A model generated the notes under the pieces. The model had not been told where the DNA came from. It saw nothing but the letters and a program-made list of their open reading frames with translations, and did not search any database. Of a stretch of 64,000 nt of DNA, positions 25,013 to 36,930 are shown in pieces. Made by a program: the position numbers and the translations under genes. The number at the start of each line of letters is the position of its first letter. Within the stretch, counting starts at the first letter, position 1. This DNA comes from Ficedula albicollis (Eukaryota; Chordata; Aves; Passeriformes; Muscicapidae), in the NCBI RefSeq assembly GCF_000247815.1, contig NC_021673.1:39758592-39822591 (forward strand), given 5' to 3'.

Positions 25013-26949
25013 AAACATGTTTTCACCTGGCCTTCAGCCAGGCACAGTGCCACCTCTAATGAACGAGATCTTTTGAAAGGGTCATATGTGAGATGAATTA
25101 CACACAATGCAGATCTCACATCCATCTCAAAGAGGGGCAAGAAAACCACTGCAGTTTATCAGAAATACGTTGAGGTGCTCTGATGCCAGCCTACTGCCAA
25201 AGGAATCCACCGGCAGGGAAGGGCAAGGTCTGTTTGCAGTGCAGTCCTCCCCTGGGAGATGCATTTCAGGGCTCCCAGCCAAAGCCTCCGAACGCCTCCA
25301 GGGTAGCAGTTGGGCTGGAGCTGCCCCATCACGCCCTTCCACTGCAGCCGGATTTGCCTATTTTTGCAGCTGGCACCACCAAAGGCTACAGAAACTTGTA
25401 GTCAGCATAATCTCTTCCAAACTGGCTTTTCAGTCTCTTCAGCTAATGAATACTGAGAGGAGTGCATAGACTGGCAACAACTGCAAACAGAGTTTACACA
25501 GGAGACCCTGCATCTCTTGCAGCCTTTCTTTTTCTTAACAACTTCTGTGTGACTCTTTCCATCATGGCTCTCCCTACCCTCAAACCTGCCCACCACACCA
25601 GTTTGTAAAAGCACCATTTCATCTAGCACTAACACAACAAAATCCCTTTTGCTCAGCGTTTCTAATCCCCCTGATAACCATGCTATACATGGATTGTCAC
25701 GATGAAGAAACCTACCCTGGTTAGTCCAATGACTCAGCAGTGGTTTCTTCCTTTGCTGCTCCAGTGGCACCAAGAACAGGCTCAAGAGCTTAAATCTTGA
25801 TGATAGATACATGCTCACTGTACAGCTAATCCTTTCTTTTTCATGACAAAAACCCAAGTCTGTGCAGCCTGTAGCTATTGTTGATGTACATGCTGCAAAC
25901 ATCACACTATGGACTACGTAAATAAAAAAATATTTGCAACAGTGAGGAAGACTGTAGTTTTAATAACATCTCCATTTGCAACTGAAAACTCAGACACTAA
26001 AAAATGAAGTCAGAAAGAGAGCAATCAAGGTTTATAAAGAATATTTCATATAGAGGTGCACCTTATACAAACAATTTTTGGAAAAACACATTCAGCCAAA
26101 GCATCAGCAGTGGGCTGGAATTCCATGATCCCTTACACAACAAAGAACTGCAGAGGGCTTCACAAACTAGAAATCCTACAGGGGAAAGTAAACATTCCCT
26201 ATTTCATGTAAAGTGCAACAAATAAAGCCTGAATAATGAATTATAGGTGTGAAATTAAAAAAAAAAATCCATGTGTGCCAGCAAATGTACAATCTGTATG
26301 GGCAATCATCATGACCCTGTGTGATAAGCAAATACATACATACCAGAACAGCAATTACTTATCTAACTTGCTGTTGTGGGCCTGTGACAACACTGGCTTT
26401 GTGAGCTACTGCTGAACCTCTGTGTGCAAATATGCTGCATGATGGAAGACCACTCTCTGGAAAGCTCACTCGGGTTCAGAGGGATTGGTTTTGTCATGAA
26501 CTAGCTTGATGTAAAACTTGAGTTGTGCCCCTAACCTGACTCTCATTCAAAGATAAAAGATCTTATCACTGTGGAAGTGCTGCTGTAAGCCTGAGCAGAT
26601 GGCCCAAAGGGAGAAGGAGGAGGTGGCTTGATAACAGCAAGTGGATAACAGCACCTAGCGATGAAATGAGGAAGCAGAAGTTTGTATTCCAGTATCTTTT
26701 GCAAATGCTAAGATTGGGAGAGACTCGTCCTAGTGCATAAAATACATCAGAATCCAGAGGCTTGGGGCGAAAGGCAAAGCCAGTTCCAATCCACATCTTT
26801 ACACCGTCTTTCCCTGCAAAACGTGGTTACCTCGTCAATAATGCCTGTTGAGAACAGTCTCTCTCCCACGCCATCCTGCCACAGCTGTCATCTGGGAGTG
26901 TGCTAGTTGGCACGGACCAAAATCATGCCATGGAATGTGCTAGAAATTA
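25013..26949. other. Unique noncoding sequence
   Basis: Slightly GC-richer around 25180-25400. A 167-codon minus-strand frame (25905 to 25402, GTG start with ATG as the next codon) has a Cys-rich C-terminal part but no domain that I recognise. It lacks clear splice or poly(A) context and is not called as a gene. The rest is AT-rich and featureless. Confidence 0.55.
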
Positions 26950-27150
26950 AACAATATGGACAATCATAAGATACAAGCCCTGGCCCTGATTAATTTACCC
27001 ATGCAGACAAAGCAGTGGTGAAGCAAAGTGGAACTGGAATCTTTTAAGCCCATCGCTGCAGTTAAAATACAAGGATCAGAAACAGAGTGGCACAGCAGGA
27101 CCAAAGATTAAGACTCCCAAGTTTAGCCCTGTAGCCACAACATGATCTTG
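26950..27150. repeat. Possible ancient amniote (MIR-like) repeat remnant
   Basis: Two blocks look like a heavily diverged ancient SINE-like repeat. ATAAGATACAAGCCCTGGCC near 26967 resembles the 'ataagatacagtccctgcc' block of a repeat common in reptile and bird genomes. GGCACAGCAGGACC near 27089, followed by ATTAAGACTCCCAAGTTTAG, resembles its 'cctgactcccag...' end. The resemblance is judged by eye; decay is heavy and the boundaries are approximate. Confidence 0.45.
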
Positions 27151-28170
27151 TTAGCGCCATAAAAAAGCAGGAAGCACAAATAACTTCTAAGCACAAAGTC
27201 AAACTTTTCTCTGAAAATAAAGAGGCCAGAAGATGAGTGCTACAATAGATATCAGGGCGCTGGCAAAGGCAAAGTGTGAAATGGATCCTTTCCAGTATTC
27301 AGTTTAGGAAGACAAACATTGTTTCACAAATTCACTGTAGCCCTGCTTATTTTCCAAGCTCCTTAACTCATGCCAAAGGGCCTGGACTTTCTGAACATCC
27401 TGTTCTGTTTCCTCCACTGCTAGTCTTAGTCCTCAGTACTAAATGTCTTTATTTCAGGGCCCCCTTTTCTATCATTTTATTCCCAACTCCTCCCTCTGTA
27501 TTTTGTATTTTACCTCTGGGTAAGAGTAAAGACAAGCAGATTAATGAGAAGTCTGAACAGCACATTAAGTTACACCTATTTTAAGAGCCCTTCTCAGTAG
27601 GCATCCCAAGGCGCTGCATAAAAATAAAACTAACTCGACCACATTTAAAACTAACAAGAAGCGTGCAGATGCTGGCATGCCTCAAGGCATAAAGATTGAT
27701 GGTTAAATGAGTCCATGATTCCCCAGAGTCTCAGAGCCCCACAAGCACAGACCAATTTATTTGTCATTGGCTGGATGCAACAGCAATCTGTGTGGATGTA
27801 AAGTTAAGGAATCTTCATGATGGCCTGTCAGCAGGAAAAAATACTCCTGCCTGATAAGGACAGGAAGACAGTTTTAGTCCATGAGTAGTAGCTGGCCATT
27901 TTGGGGATTTCCTATCTGACCAGCAGCAATGCCTCCTCTGCCTCTCAAAGAGGACAGAACACAGCTCCTGTCTTTGCTCCAGAGCGGCAAGAATTCCAAG
28001 GTACAAGTGGTGTCATGGCAATGACTACAGCAGCACAGGCTTGGGCACAGACAGGAACATCACCTCTCATTCCATCTCATCCCAGATCTGCTGCTCTTGG
28101 GACTCCAGTAACACCACAAGAAATGGTACCAAACACCTCGACATGTCTGAGGTGCACCCTGCCCACAGAG
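27151..28170. other. Unique noncoding sequence
   Basis: No gene recognised. Around 27590-27620 a CATCCCAAGGCGCTGCATAA stretch could be another piece of the ancient repeat noted just upstream, but this is weak. Plus-strand frames of 168 codons (27901-28407) and 140 codons (28041-28463) overlap in different frames, and minus-strand frames of 161 and 113 codons cover the same bases. None is recognisable, so I treat them as chance frames in a GC-richer patch. Confidence 0.55.
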
Positions 28171-28214
28171 ACACATCTCCCATACAGACACATCTCCCAT
28201 ACAGACACATCTCC
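28171..28214. repeat. 17-bp tandem repeat (2.6 copies)
   Basis: ACACATCTCCCATACAG occurs at 28171 and 28188, and its first ten bases occur again at 28205. It is a perfect short array inside otherwise unique sequence. Confidence 0.93.
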
Positions 28215-29134
28215 TGGCTGCTGGCAAATGACACTGCAGAAGGCATTTCTCTTGGTACAAGAGGGACCCACTGCTGCCTCAGAAGTGCCAGGAAGCCTTT
28301 TGCTGCTGCTGATGTGGGCACAAAACTTGACCACTTGTCCTTCTTTGCCACAAGAATTCCTATCTTGCTGCCTTCCTGTTCCCTCCCACAGCAGTGTTTC
28401 AGGCTGACACCAAAGCATGCAGAGCTAGAAGGAACCAACCGTGATCTTATTTGCCTTAAATAACTGCATTTCATTTTGAGCAGTGCACAGATAATCAGCC
28501 AGTCCTTACAGACACTTACTTCACTCTCTTGAGACAGTTCAGGAAAAAACAACCATGTGATGCCCTTGCAGCCTCTTCAAACAAGTAGTGTTGGAAGACA
28601 ACTGTGGCCTGCAAACCCTAACAAACAGTAATGTGGCTTACACTACATTCAACCCGACTTTAAATTATGTATCTATTAACACACACACAAAGGGGAGAAA
28701 GGATGTAATAGCACAAATTAGAAGTGCACAGGAAGCTGCAGTTTCAAGGGTGAAGACAAAGCTAAGGTCTAAGGGCCATCAAAACTTAAAGCTATTTCTA
28801 TTACCTTGTGTGCAGCTGAGGTGATCACCAACATATCAATATCATAAAACTAATTAAATTAGAATTAAAAAAGAAACTGTTATGGCTGCCAACATAGCGA
28901 CTTTTGTGAAGAGTATGGACTTTTGTAAATCAGCAAAAACAGAGCTACCAATAGCATCAATGTAAGAAGAACAGGAGGTCCCGAACAATGCTGGAATCAC
29001 ATTTTGAAACCAGCTAAGGAATATGTTTGTGAAATCAGCCAAAAAGACAAACCTGATGCCATCAGTGAAGAAGTTCTGAACAGACAAGACTTCAGGGTCA
29101 CACTGCTCAAGTAAGGAACACTTCCCTTACCATC
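28215..29134. other. Unique noncoding sequence; possible decayed coding fragment near 28882-29116
   Basis: Two plus-strand stretches look slightly protein-like. One starts at ATG 28883 and stays open 27 codons. A second, in another frame, covers about 28989-29116 and ends in TAA. They cannot be joined without a frameshift and I recognise no family. Chance is the simplest explanation. Otherwise nothing was seen. Confidence 0.35.
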
Positions 29135-29422
29135 TGGCTTAGAAATCACTTGGATTCCACAGTGACCATATAATGGCCAACAGGAAAACAGGGAAACTAT
29201 TTTAAGTAAGCATCACTAAAAATAAAATGGGAGAGTGGCTTAGAAATCACTTGGATTCCACAGTGGCCATATAATGGCCAACAGGAAAGCAGGGAAACTA
29301 TTTTAAGTAAGCATCACTAAACTGGCTTAGAAATCACTTGGATTCCACAGTGACCATATAATGGCCAACAGGAAAACAGGGAAACTATTTTAAGTAAGCA
29401 TCACTAAAAATAAAATGGGAGA
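29135..29422. repeat. Three-copy tandem repeat (101, 87, 100 bp)
   Basis: Copies begin TGGCTTAGAAATCACTTGG at 29135, 29236 and 29323. Copies 1 and 3 are identical over about 100 bp. The middle copy carries two A-to-G differences (GTGACC to GTGGCC, and AAAACAG to AAAGCAG) and lacks about 14 bp of the AATAAAATGGGAG end. The flanks are unique. Confidence 0.96.
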
Positions 29423-29948
29423 TGCAATGAAAGGAGGAAAAAAAAGTAGTCAGTGATAAATATAGTATAGAGATCTTTCTATTTATAGTTTTAAAGCTAT
29501 TTATATTTGAATGTTTTCATTTAGAGATGTGGAGGGCTTCCACATTCATCAGTCTGGTATTCATTCAACTACACAGTATTTATAGAAATATGTAAAGGGC
29601 AACAAAAATAAAAAGAAAGACATTAAAATTACCTTATGTCATAATTTGGAGTTATCAATTCACATTCAGTCAAACATAAACAAAACATCAATATTACACT
29701 GACATGCATTTTGAATGCTCTCCATGAAATCCTGCTCCAGCAACAAGGCAAACAGAAAAAAAACAGTTCAACATTTTGATACAGTCTGACACAACTAAGG
29801 CTCCCTGGAGACAAGCTCCTTCAGGTGAACTTGCTGTGGGGGCTTGATGTCCCATACAGCTGACTCAGGAAAGCAGAACACAACCTGTGATGGCAGGACC
29901 ATGGAGAACATATACAACATCAAGCCTCAACAGAGCAAATCTAAAGGG
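29423..29948. other. Unique noncoding sequence
   Basis: AT-rich up to the CR1 fragment. Nothing recognised. Confidence 0.6.
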
Positions 29949-30268
29949 CAGAGCTGGAGAAGGCTCTGGGGACACCTTAGAACATCTTCTAGCACTTAGA
30001 GAGGGCCTACAGGAGATCTGGAGAGGGACTTTTTACAATGACATGCAGTGTAAGCACAAGTGATGGCTTTAAACCGAAAAAAAGGCAGGTTTACATTAGG
30101 AAGAAATTCTTTACTGTGAGGGTGCTGAAACACTGGAACAGGTTACCCTGAGAAGCTATGGAAGCCCCATCCCTGGAACTGTCCTAGGGCAGGTTGGATG
30201 AGGTGTTCAGCAACCCTGTCTAGTGAAAGACCCAACCCAAACCATTCAATAATTCTGTAATTCTGTAA
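29949..30268 (+). mobile_element. CR1 LINE 3' fragment
   Basis: Sense-oriented CR1 3' end. Landmarks are GAGCTGGAGAAGGCTCTGGG, GGGCCTACAGGAGATCTGGA, GGGACTTTTTACAATGACATG (first 20 bases diagnostic), the GGAAGAAATTCTTTACTGTG block near 30099, GGAACAGGTTACCCTGAGAA near 30135, GGCAGGTTGGATGAGG near 30189, and a tail of two ATTCTGTA-like repeats. It is 5'-truncated to about 320 bp and diverged, with no coding sequence left. The family assignment rests on the terminal repeat and on the order of these blocks. Confidence 0.9.
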
Positions 30269-32845
30269 CTGAAGAGGAAAGGATCCACGAGTGTAGGATG
30301 ACTGCTGAAAGACTGATGATATGCTGGAGGAGAACTGCCAAATACCCTGCACAGTCCCTTCAAAAAACGTTGCATTTTGCTCTTCAGAAGCCAAGGCATT
30401 CAAAAGGAAAATGCAAATCCTCCTGCTGATCTCTAAAGCTCCTCACAAAACTGATGTTGTGCCTGGTTAAGAACAGGTCACGTTCATGAACCCATTTAGA
30501 AAATGCCAGGTGAGATGCATGCTGCTTGTAGTAACATGGATGATCTAACTTTAGTTTCAGAGTCCATTGACTTCTTTCTGCTAAAATTACATCTGTTACT
30601 AACTTTGTTCATGTGTCAACACTGTTTAGCCTTATTAACCAGCTATCCTCTGTACCAGCCCTTTCCCTCTTGTATTAATCAAGGAACTATTTTATCATGC
30701 TCTGGGTTTCACTTTGCTAGCCCGTTCTGCTAAGATAAAGTCTCTCAGCAATGCTTTTCTTGCTGTTCCTGTTTTAGTTTGAATCATTCCTGAATTCAAA
30801 ATCCAGAACAACACATAAAATTTCATTTTACACATTTTTCTACACTGACTGCAAAGTTTCCATGCCTCCATCACCTTCACATTACACCTATTCCATTCTA
30901 GATCCATATTTATCTTATCTGTTTAGGTCTGGAGATTTGCCTTGTTTTTACACAAGTTTCAGGAACTTTTAAAAATATTTTCTCTACTTTTAAATGTTTG
31001 GGCTTTTTAGTCCAGCCAGCTGAATTACCTACCAACCTCACGACCTTGTTTCCTTAATTTCACAGCCTGTCCTTCTGTGAGACGGAGTGTTATTTATGAC
31101 CTGTGTTTGCTTGTGCTCGTATAACATTTAAATGGAAATAAGCAAATTCATGCTTCATACAAACTCACTCTGTATAACCAACTCTTCTACAATGTCATCA
31201 TGCTCCATGAAAACAAAATCTGAGAGCACATCAACATCTCAGTTCAGCAACATTTTAAAGCAGAAATCATATTCACTGCCTGTCACAGCTTGCATCAAAG
31301 GCTGTCGATGTCCTAAGTTTCTAAGGGATTGCATCTACTGAGCCATTTACAGCTCTATTTCTACAAGCAAAATAAACATGTCCAAGAAGGTTGAGGCCAA
31401 CTGGCACAGAAAGGTGCCATGCTAATAAAGTCTATCACCCTCCAAAACAGGGTGGTTGCTTTCAAACTGCCTACCGGGAACAATCCCAAGACAACTTTCA
31501 AACCTTACCTGGGAATACTTCAGGTGAGTTCCCGTAAGTACACACCAAAACTAGGCCAGGGACAGTCAACAGTAGATACATTTCATTTCCAGGGACTGCT
31601 TCTAGACTCCATTTAATTTGCTAGTACAGACGTATCCATTGCATGGAGACCTCTTCATGCCTGCATGACCCTGGGTTTTCATGGTACATCTTCATTAGCT
31701 TGTCATTCACCCACCTTCCTTCTCAGAGACCAGCATAATTCTACTAAAACCACACCAGCCACAGATTTTAGGAGAGTTTTCTCTGGCTGAATATATTAAT
31801 CTTTGTTTTGTTCCAAAAGGGATTCTGAGATCTTTTTCTCAAGTTTCTTCTCCAGGACTGTTCGCAGTTTTGTCTTTCCATAGTGTTTCTTTGGTTTTGG
31901 AAAACAAAGAACTGCTCTTTCCCCAGATAAACTCTGCTGACAGATGTGCCTTTCCACCTAAAGAAAATGAGTCTTCAGACTCACACACTTGCATCTTTCT
32001 CATGCCACTAAGAAACCAAGATTTTCATGGGGTTTAGGGTTTTATTTCCATTTTTCCCTGGTGCTGCCTAATTACCTTATATTTGCTGTCCTCAGTTCTT
32101 TAATCACATCCCTTTTCCTTCTCAGGGCCAAATCTCTACTTATCTCCACCTTATCCTCCTTTTTTTTTCTGGTGCCACTCTTCTTTCAGTCATCTGTTTC
32201 TCACTTTTTCCTCCCGAGCTCTCCATCATAACACATCAGTCTTTCACCTGATTTCTCCACTACCAACTAGTGCCAGATTCTATGCTGTGATTATAGCCAC
32301 ATGCAGAACGTGGTCAGCTTCCTCAAAGACCTCTCCCTTCCAACTACTATTTTTATATACAGCTGTGCATTCAGATCACCTCAACTGCCTCTTCTACTCC
32401 CTCGTGGCTTTAGCTCCCTGCCTCTAGCTGCATCTAAACTACTTGGATATTCTCTCTCCTGACTTCTGTCAGGTGACATTTCTATATAAAAATAGATCCT
32501 ATCAGGTAACACTGAAGAAAGTAAATCTCCTTCTTTTCCTGCATCCAGTCCTGGTGTCTCCTCTGCTATTCTTCATTCAGTGCTGCATCACTGCACATCC
32601 TTCCTCATCTCTGCCTTCAAGGAAAAATAAACAGCGCAGACGAAATGTATCCAGACTCTAAATTTTCATTAAATGCTGGCTTCCTCTGGCCACTGACTGA
32701 AAGGCAGTTATCTGCCTGAACTAAGCTCTCTTAGGTGGAAAGTTCTAGTTGTGATCAAAGGCAGAAAAACTCCCCCATCTTCTTCAGCTGCAAGTTAAAT
32801 CCACTGAAATCTGCAAATGGGTCTTGCAAACACCAGAAATTAAAA
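30269..32845. other. Unique noncoding sequence, partly pyrimidine-rich
   Basis: The plus strand is noticeably pyrimidine-rich at about 32090-32240, with a T9 run at 32160-32168. A CAG/GTGAGT sequence at about 31522-31530 matches the splice donor consensus and is preceded by a 74-bp interval (31451-31524) open in two frames, but no gene can be assembled. Other frames are short. Confidence 0.55.
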
Positions 32846-32868
32846 ATAAATAAATAAATAAATAAAAA
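32846..32868. repeat. (AAAT)n microsatellite
   Basis: About five to six units of ATAA/TAAA in an A-rich context. Confidence 0.93.
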
Positions 32869-34116
32869 GAGAAAGAGTAATTACAATGTAAGGCAGGGAT
32901 TTTTGTACATGAAGTTTTCCTAGAACTTGAAGAAAAATGGATGCCTACCTAAGTGGAAGAAAATGAGAGAAGCAGTGGGAAGAATTTCATGTCAGAGATC
33001 ACAAATCCAGTTTTAGTAATCTTAATTTTCTGAGATGAGGCTAGGTACTAACAAATGACTCCTCATGCTTGTGAAATAGGAAAAATAAGTTTACATGAAC
33101 CTCATACAGGACATAGTATTTTGAACATAATATTCTGCAAAAATGGAAATTATTGCAGAAGCATGTGGCTAAAAATAAAATACAGTTGAAGGATTTGACA
33201 AGGGTATCTTTCTGCTAATCAAAGTACAGACTCCAACCCTTGATTATTCCAATGACAGTATGAAATAACATTAAGGAATCAAACATTCTAAAACACCCTC
33301 TATTGTTATTGTTTAAAATACCCTTTAAACAACATGGATTTTATGGGACAAATATTAAGAACAGAGCTTCAAAGAACATGTGGATGTGTAGGAACAGAGT
33401 ACCAAGCCAAGTGTCATCTCAAGTTTTTTACTATATAATAAAAATAGCACTTTGTTTTGAGAACTGGAAGCTTATCAGTCTCACTTTCAGTGCAAGTCTT
33501 TCCTGCATATCCAGGCATGCAAGAAAGGACAAGCAATGAACAGCAGGTAAACCTTGTGCCCTTAATGCTTTGGTTTATCTCAAGAACTTAAAATCCAGCA
33601 TTGCTACTAAACAAATACTGAGACACAAACAGAAAGAGTATGCCAATTGCTTTCATGTAAACCTGGTAAAGAGGCATCAAATTTAATTGTCAATAAGTGG
33701 GAGGATTTTCAAAGATGCAAATGGACAGTAAATGCAGAGTTCAAAAGGTATTCAGGGTTGGCCTAAATGATATAATAGCTGCTGTAAATCTACAGTTCCT
33801 GGAAACTATTAAGTCTGCTGCACTGTTGTTAAAGATTTTAACATGTATCCACTATAAACACTATGCTAATTACAATTAATTACATTAATTTTCACTTATA
33901 ATTTACACAGAGATTCTCCAAAAATGAAGCAGGCCAAGAACACATCCAAAGATGTATTTCCTCTGCTATGGCACAAAAGCATGCTGTGGTATCTGGCCTC
34001 CTGATCCTGGATCTTGCATAAAACCTATTAAAACCTTTCTGGCAGATCACAGTTATCTGTGGTCTCCATTACAACATACAATGCAGTGTCTGATCCACGG
34101 ACTCTGGGAAAATCAA
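32869..34116. other. Unique noncoding sequence
   Basis: AT-rich; frames of at most 78 codons, none recognisable. Confidence 0.6.
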
Positions 34117-34171
34117 CAAACAAACAAACAAAACCCCACCCCAAACCAAATAAACAAGCAAACAAACAAAC
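34117..34171. repeat. (CAAA)n low-complexity tract
   Basis: Two short CAAA arrays (about 34117-34134 and 34150-34171) separated by a C-rich interruption. A 112-codon plus-strand frame crosses it only because the array lacks stops. Confidence 0.9.
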
Positions 34172-35977
34172 CACCACCCCTGAAATATTTTAGCTGGCTT
34201 CAAATTAGGGTAATTTTTACAGTAATGATGCAGGCAAAGGTGCAGCCTTTGACCAGTGCTGCCATAAATATTTTTAGAAAGATATATTAGAGTAAAACAA
34301 ACAAGATGTATCAGAGTAAAAGTCTACAACATTAATTCCATACTTGACATAAAATGTATGGAGCTAAAACAAAGCACAAGCCTTTCACAGTTCCTTCTAA
34401 AACTTCAGAAATCTTCCTCCAAATTCCCAGTGTTGCTTTGACTTGCTTTGAAGACTAATTTTTTGCCAGAGGGGCTGTATAATTGTTTATGTCTCATCTA
34501 ACCTGAAGTGGAAGTTGAGATTCAACAAATAAATATGCAAATATCTCCTAGTGATTTGTACTTGCTAAATATAATCCAAATGTTTATTGAGATTCTCTTT
34601 AATAATTTCCCAATGGATGCATTTCTTGCAAGAGATTAAATGACAACAGGATCAGAAAGCCAACCATATAGGGCTAGGAAACAAAGATAAGTAATTCTGT
34701 TATGAAAAACGTTGGAAATACTATGCTTAGCAGAGAAATGTGACTGACTGGCTCCATATTCAACTACTTGCCACACATTTACATCAAGGAAAAGCATTTT
34801 TCCCACCAGTGGAAGAATTTAATTACATGGAGTACAGGGGAAAGAAAAGAAAATCCATTGTGAAAATCCTCTTTCACTGCTTTAGTCAAAGTGGCTATCT
34901 TAGACTATGTCAGCTGGACAAACTGAAAATACAAAAAAAAAGATTAAAGATAGTGTATCTTCACCTAGCAATCGGTAACTATGTGTTCCAGCCAGAGAAA
35001 ACACTGGGAAAGCTACTGGAGGAGTTTTCCTTTGGCTCAGGGAACAGATGAGCAAGAGTTCTCCTAAGGCATTACACACAAAGCCAAAAGCTGTTAAATT
35101 CAGCGGCGGCTAAAGCAAGTTACAACACAGTCTGCTCCAGACTGTGTGGACAGAGCCAAGCTGCAGAATAATAACATTTAGGGGAAAAAGGGAGCAGGCA
35201 GAGAAAACATACCTTGTGGTTTTATCCCAAGCCTGAATCAGATTCGTGGAGCCCTCTCAAGTAAGTCAGAATACGGATGTAGAAAAGGTTTTCTGCTTGA
35301 AGAGTGTTCACCCACAGAAGCACAGGTTCTACACTAGTATTTTCTAGTCTTTATTCAACAAAGTTTTCAGTCCCAAATAAGACAGGCACTTTCTTTGGAA
35401 GACTGTGGCACTTACTGTCGTCACAGAAGACTTTTCCAGTCCAATAAATCACATCTTTCCTGTCATGCATTCTTTCTCAATTAATCAAATTTTTTCTCTA
35501 TGTCACTTTACCATCCCAAACATTTTGATCAAACCATTCTTACAGAACTGCTTTCTCTATGCCCCATTCCAATGTGAAATCTCTCACTTCATCTGTCCTT
35601 CCACATTTCTCCATGTCCACAGTTCATTTTCCTTTCTTTTCTCAGAATTTCAGCTAAACCACATAAAATGGTGCATAAAGACTAGAGGGAAGTTTACAAA
35701 GCCACTGAAGTGAAAAAAAAGGCTGGAATTCTGAATTAAGGACTGTTTTTTGGTCAGCTGTGCAGTTCTAGCTCATTACATAATAATGAGTGTAAAATCA
35801 TTCCGCAGCTTCAAATAACTCCTATTTGTGTAACTTCCACTCCATTTAAGAATTAGCTGGAACAACTGTACTGACAATTTAAGGAAGGCAAAAGAAGTTA
35901 AGAGGATCTAAAAGATTTAGACACAATGACTGCAATATTATCAGAACCAGGATTTAGGAACCTGGTTAGGATTTTTT
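34172..35977. other. Unique noncoding sequence
   Basis: AT-rich. Plus-strand frames of 103 codons (34740-35051) and 102 codons (35405-35713) have no recognisable features. No transposon ends were seen. Confidence 0.6.
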
Positions 35978-36171
35978 TCTGGGAGGGTGGTGGGGCTCTG
36001 GAACAGGCTGCCCAGAGAACCTGTGGGTGTCCAAACCCTGGAAATGTTGAAGGCCAGGTTGGATGGGGCCTTGAACCACCTGGCCAAGTGGAAGGTGTCC
36101 GTATCTTAGGCAGGGGGATTGGAACCAGATAATCTCTAAGGTCCCCTCCAACCCATTCTATGATTTTATGA
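35978..36171 (+). mobile_element. CR1 LINE 3' fragment
   Basis: Sense CR1 3' end of about 190 bp. It carries GGGAGGGTGGTGGGGCTCTG, GGAACAGGCTGCCCAGAGAA, GGTTGGATGGGGCCTTGAAC, CTAAGGTCCCCTCCAACCCA, and the tail ATTCTATGATTTTATGA. The terminal motif is the classical avian CR1 3' repeat. It is strongly 5'-truncated. The short frames on both strands here are shadows of the element. Confidence 0.93.
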
Positions 36172-36880
36172 CCCTATAAGAAGAAGAAATTACTTTTTTC
36201 TCTTCTGTCATTATTTTATGTCCCTCTAATTATTTTATTTCAAGGAAGCAAGGAATAATAAAATTTAAACATAATTACGAATGCTAGTATGTTTTTACAG
36301 AAGTCTCTGTTTAACCTCTGTCTCTTTCCATATGTGAAAGCTGCAATGACAACCAACTTTTAGGAACAAAGTGCATCAAATCCTCCCACACAGAGCTGGA
36401 ACACACCAGGGTCAGCTGCCATTTTCCCACTGAAGACAGAACTTGCAGAAAGAAGTCAGCACTCCCTGTCACTTTCACTTAGCTTTTGCTGCCAGAAAAG
36501 CAGAAGCTCCTCCTATAAATCTAAGTATTTTCCAATCAATTTGTTTTCAGAAATGGAATTTCATGCCAGAAAAAGCACAACATCCTGTATCTCAAGAAAA
36601 TCAGAGCTGGTGAACACCTGCACTGTGGCTACTTACCTGGAAATCTTGATGGGTCAGTACTGCCACTATATTTTAAAGCAGCTCTACACTGAAAATTTTA
36701 CTATCCTGTATGTCTTAGCATTTTACAAAACTACGCTTTATCAGAAAACTTAAAGCTCTCTGAATCAGCCCCAATCAGGGGGAGAGACTAATAGTGTCTA
36801 TGGTCAGCATCTTAATACAAAGGAAATCAGAAATGTCAAAACTTGTCATAACTGCTCAATAGTATTGTCTCTCTGTACTA
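36172..36880. other. Unique noncoding sequence
   Basis: AT-rich, nothing recognised. Confidence 0.6.
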
Positions 36881-36930
36881 TACATCTACTACAATTAAAG
36901 GACTGTACATCTACTGCAATTAAAGGACTG
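36881..36930. repeat. 25-bp tandem duplication (2 copies)
   Basis: TACATCTACTACAATTAAAG followed by GACTG occurs at 36881 and again at 36906, with one A/G difference. Confidence 0.93.

Noticed and set aside
25402..25905. 167-codon minus-strand open frame with Cys-rich end
   Set aside because: No family resemblance, irregular composition, no splice or poly(A) context that I could support.
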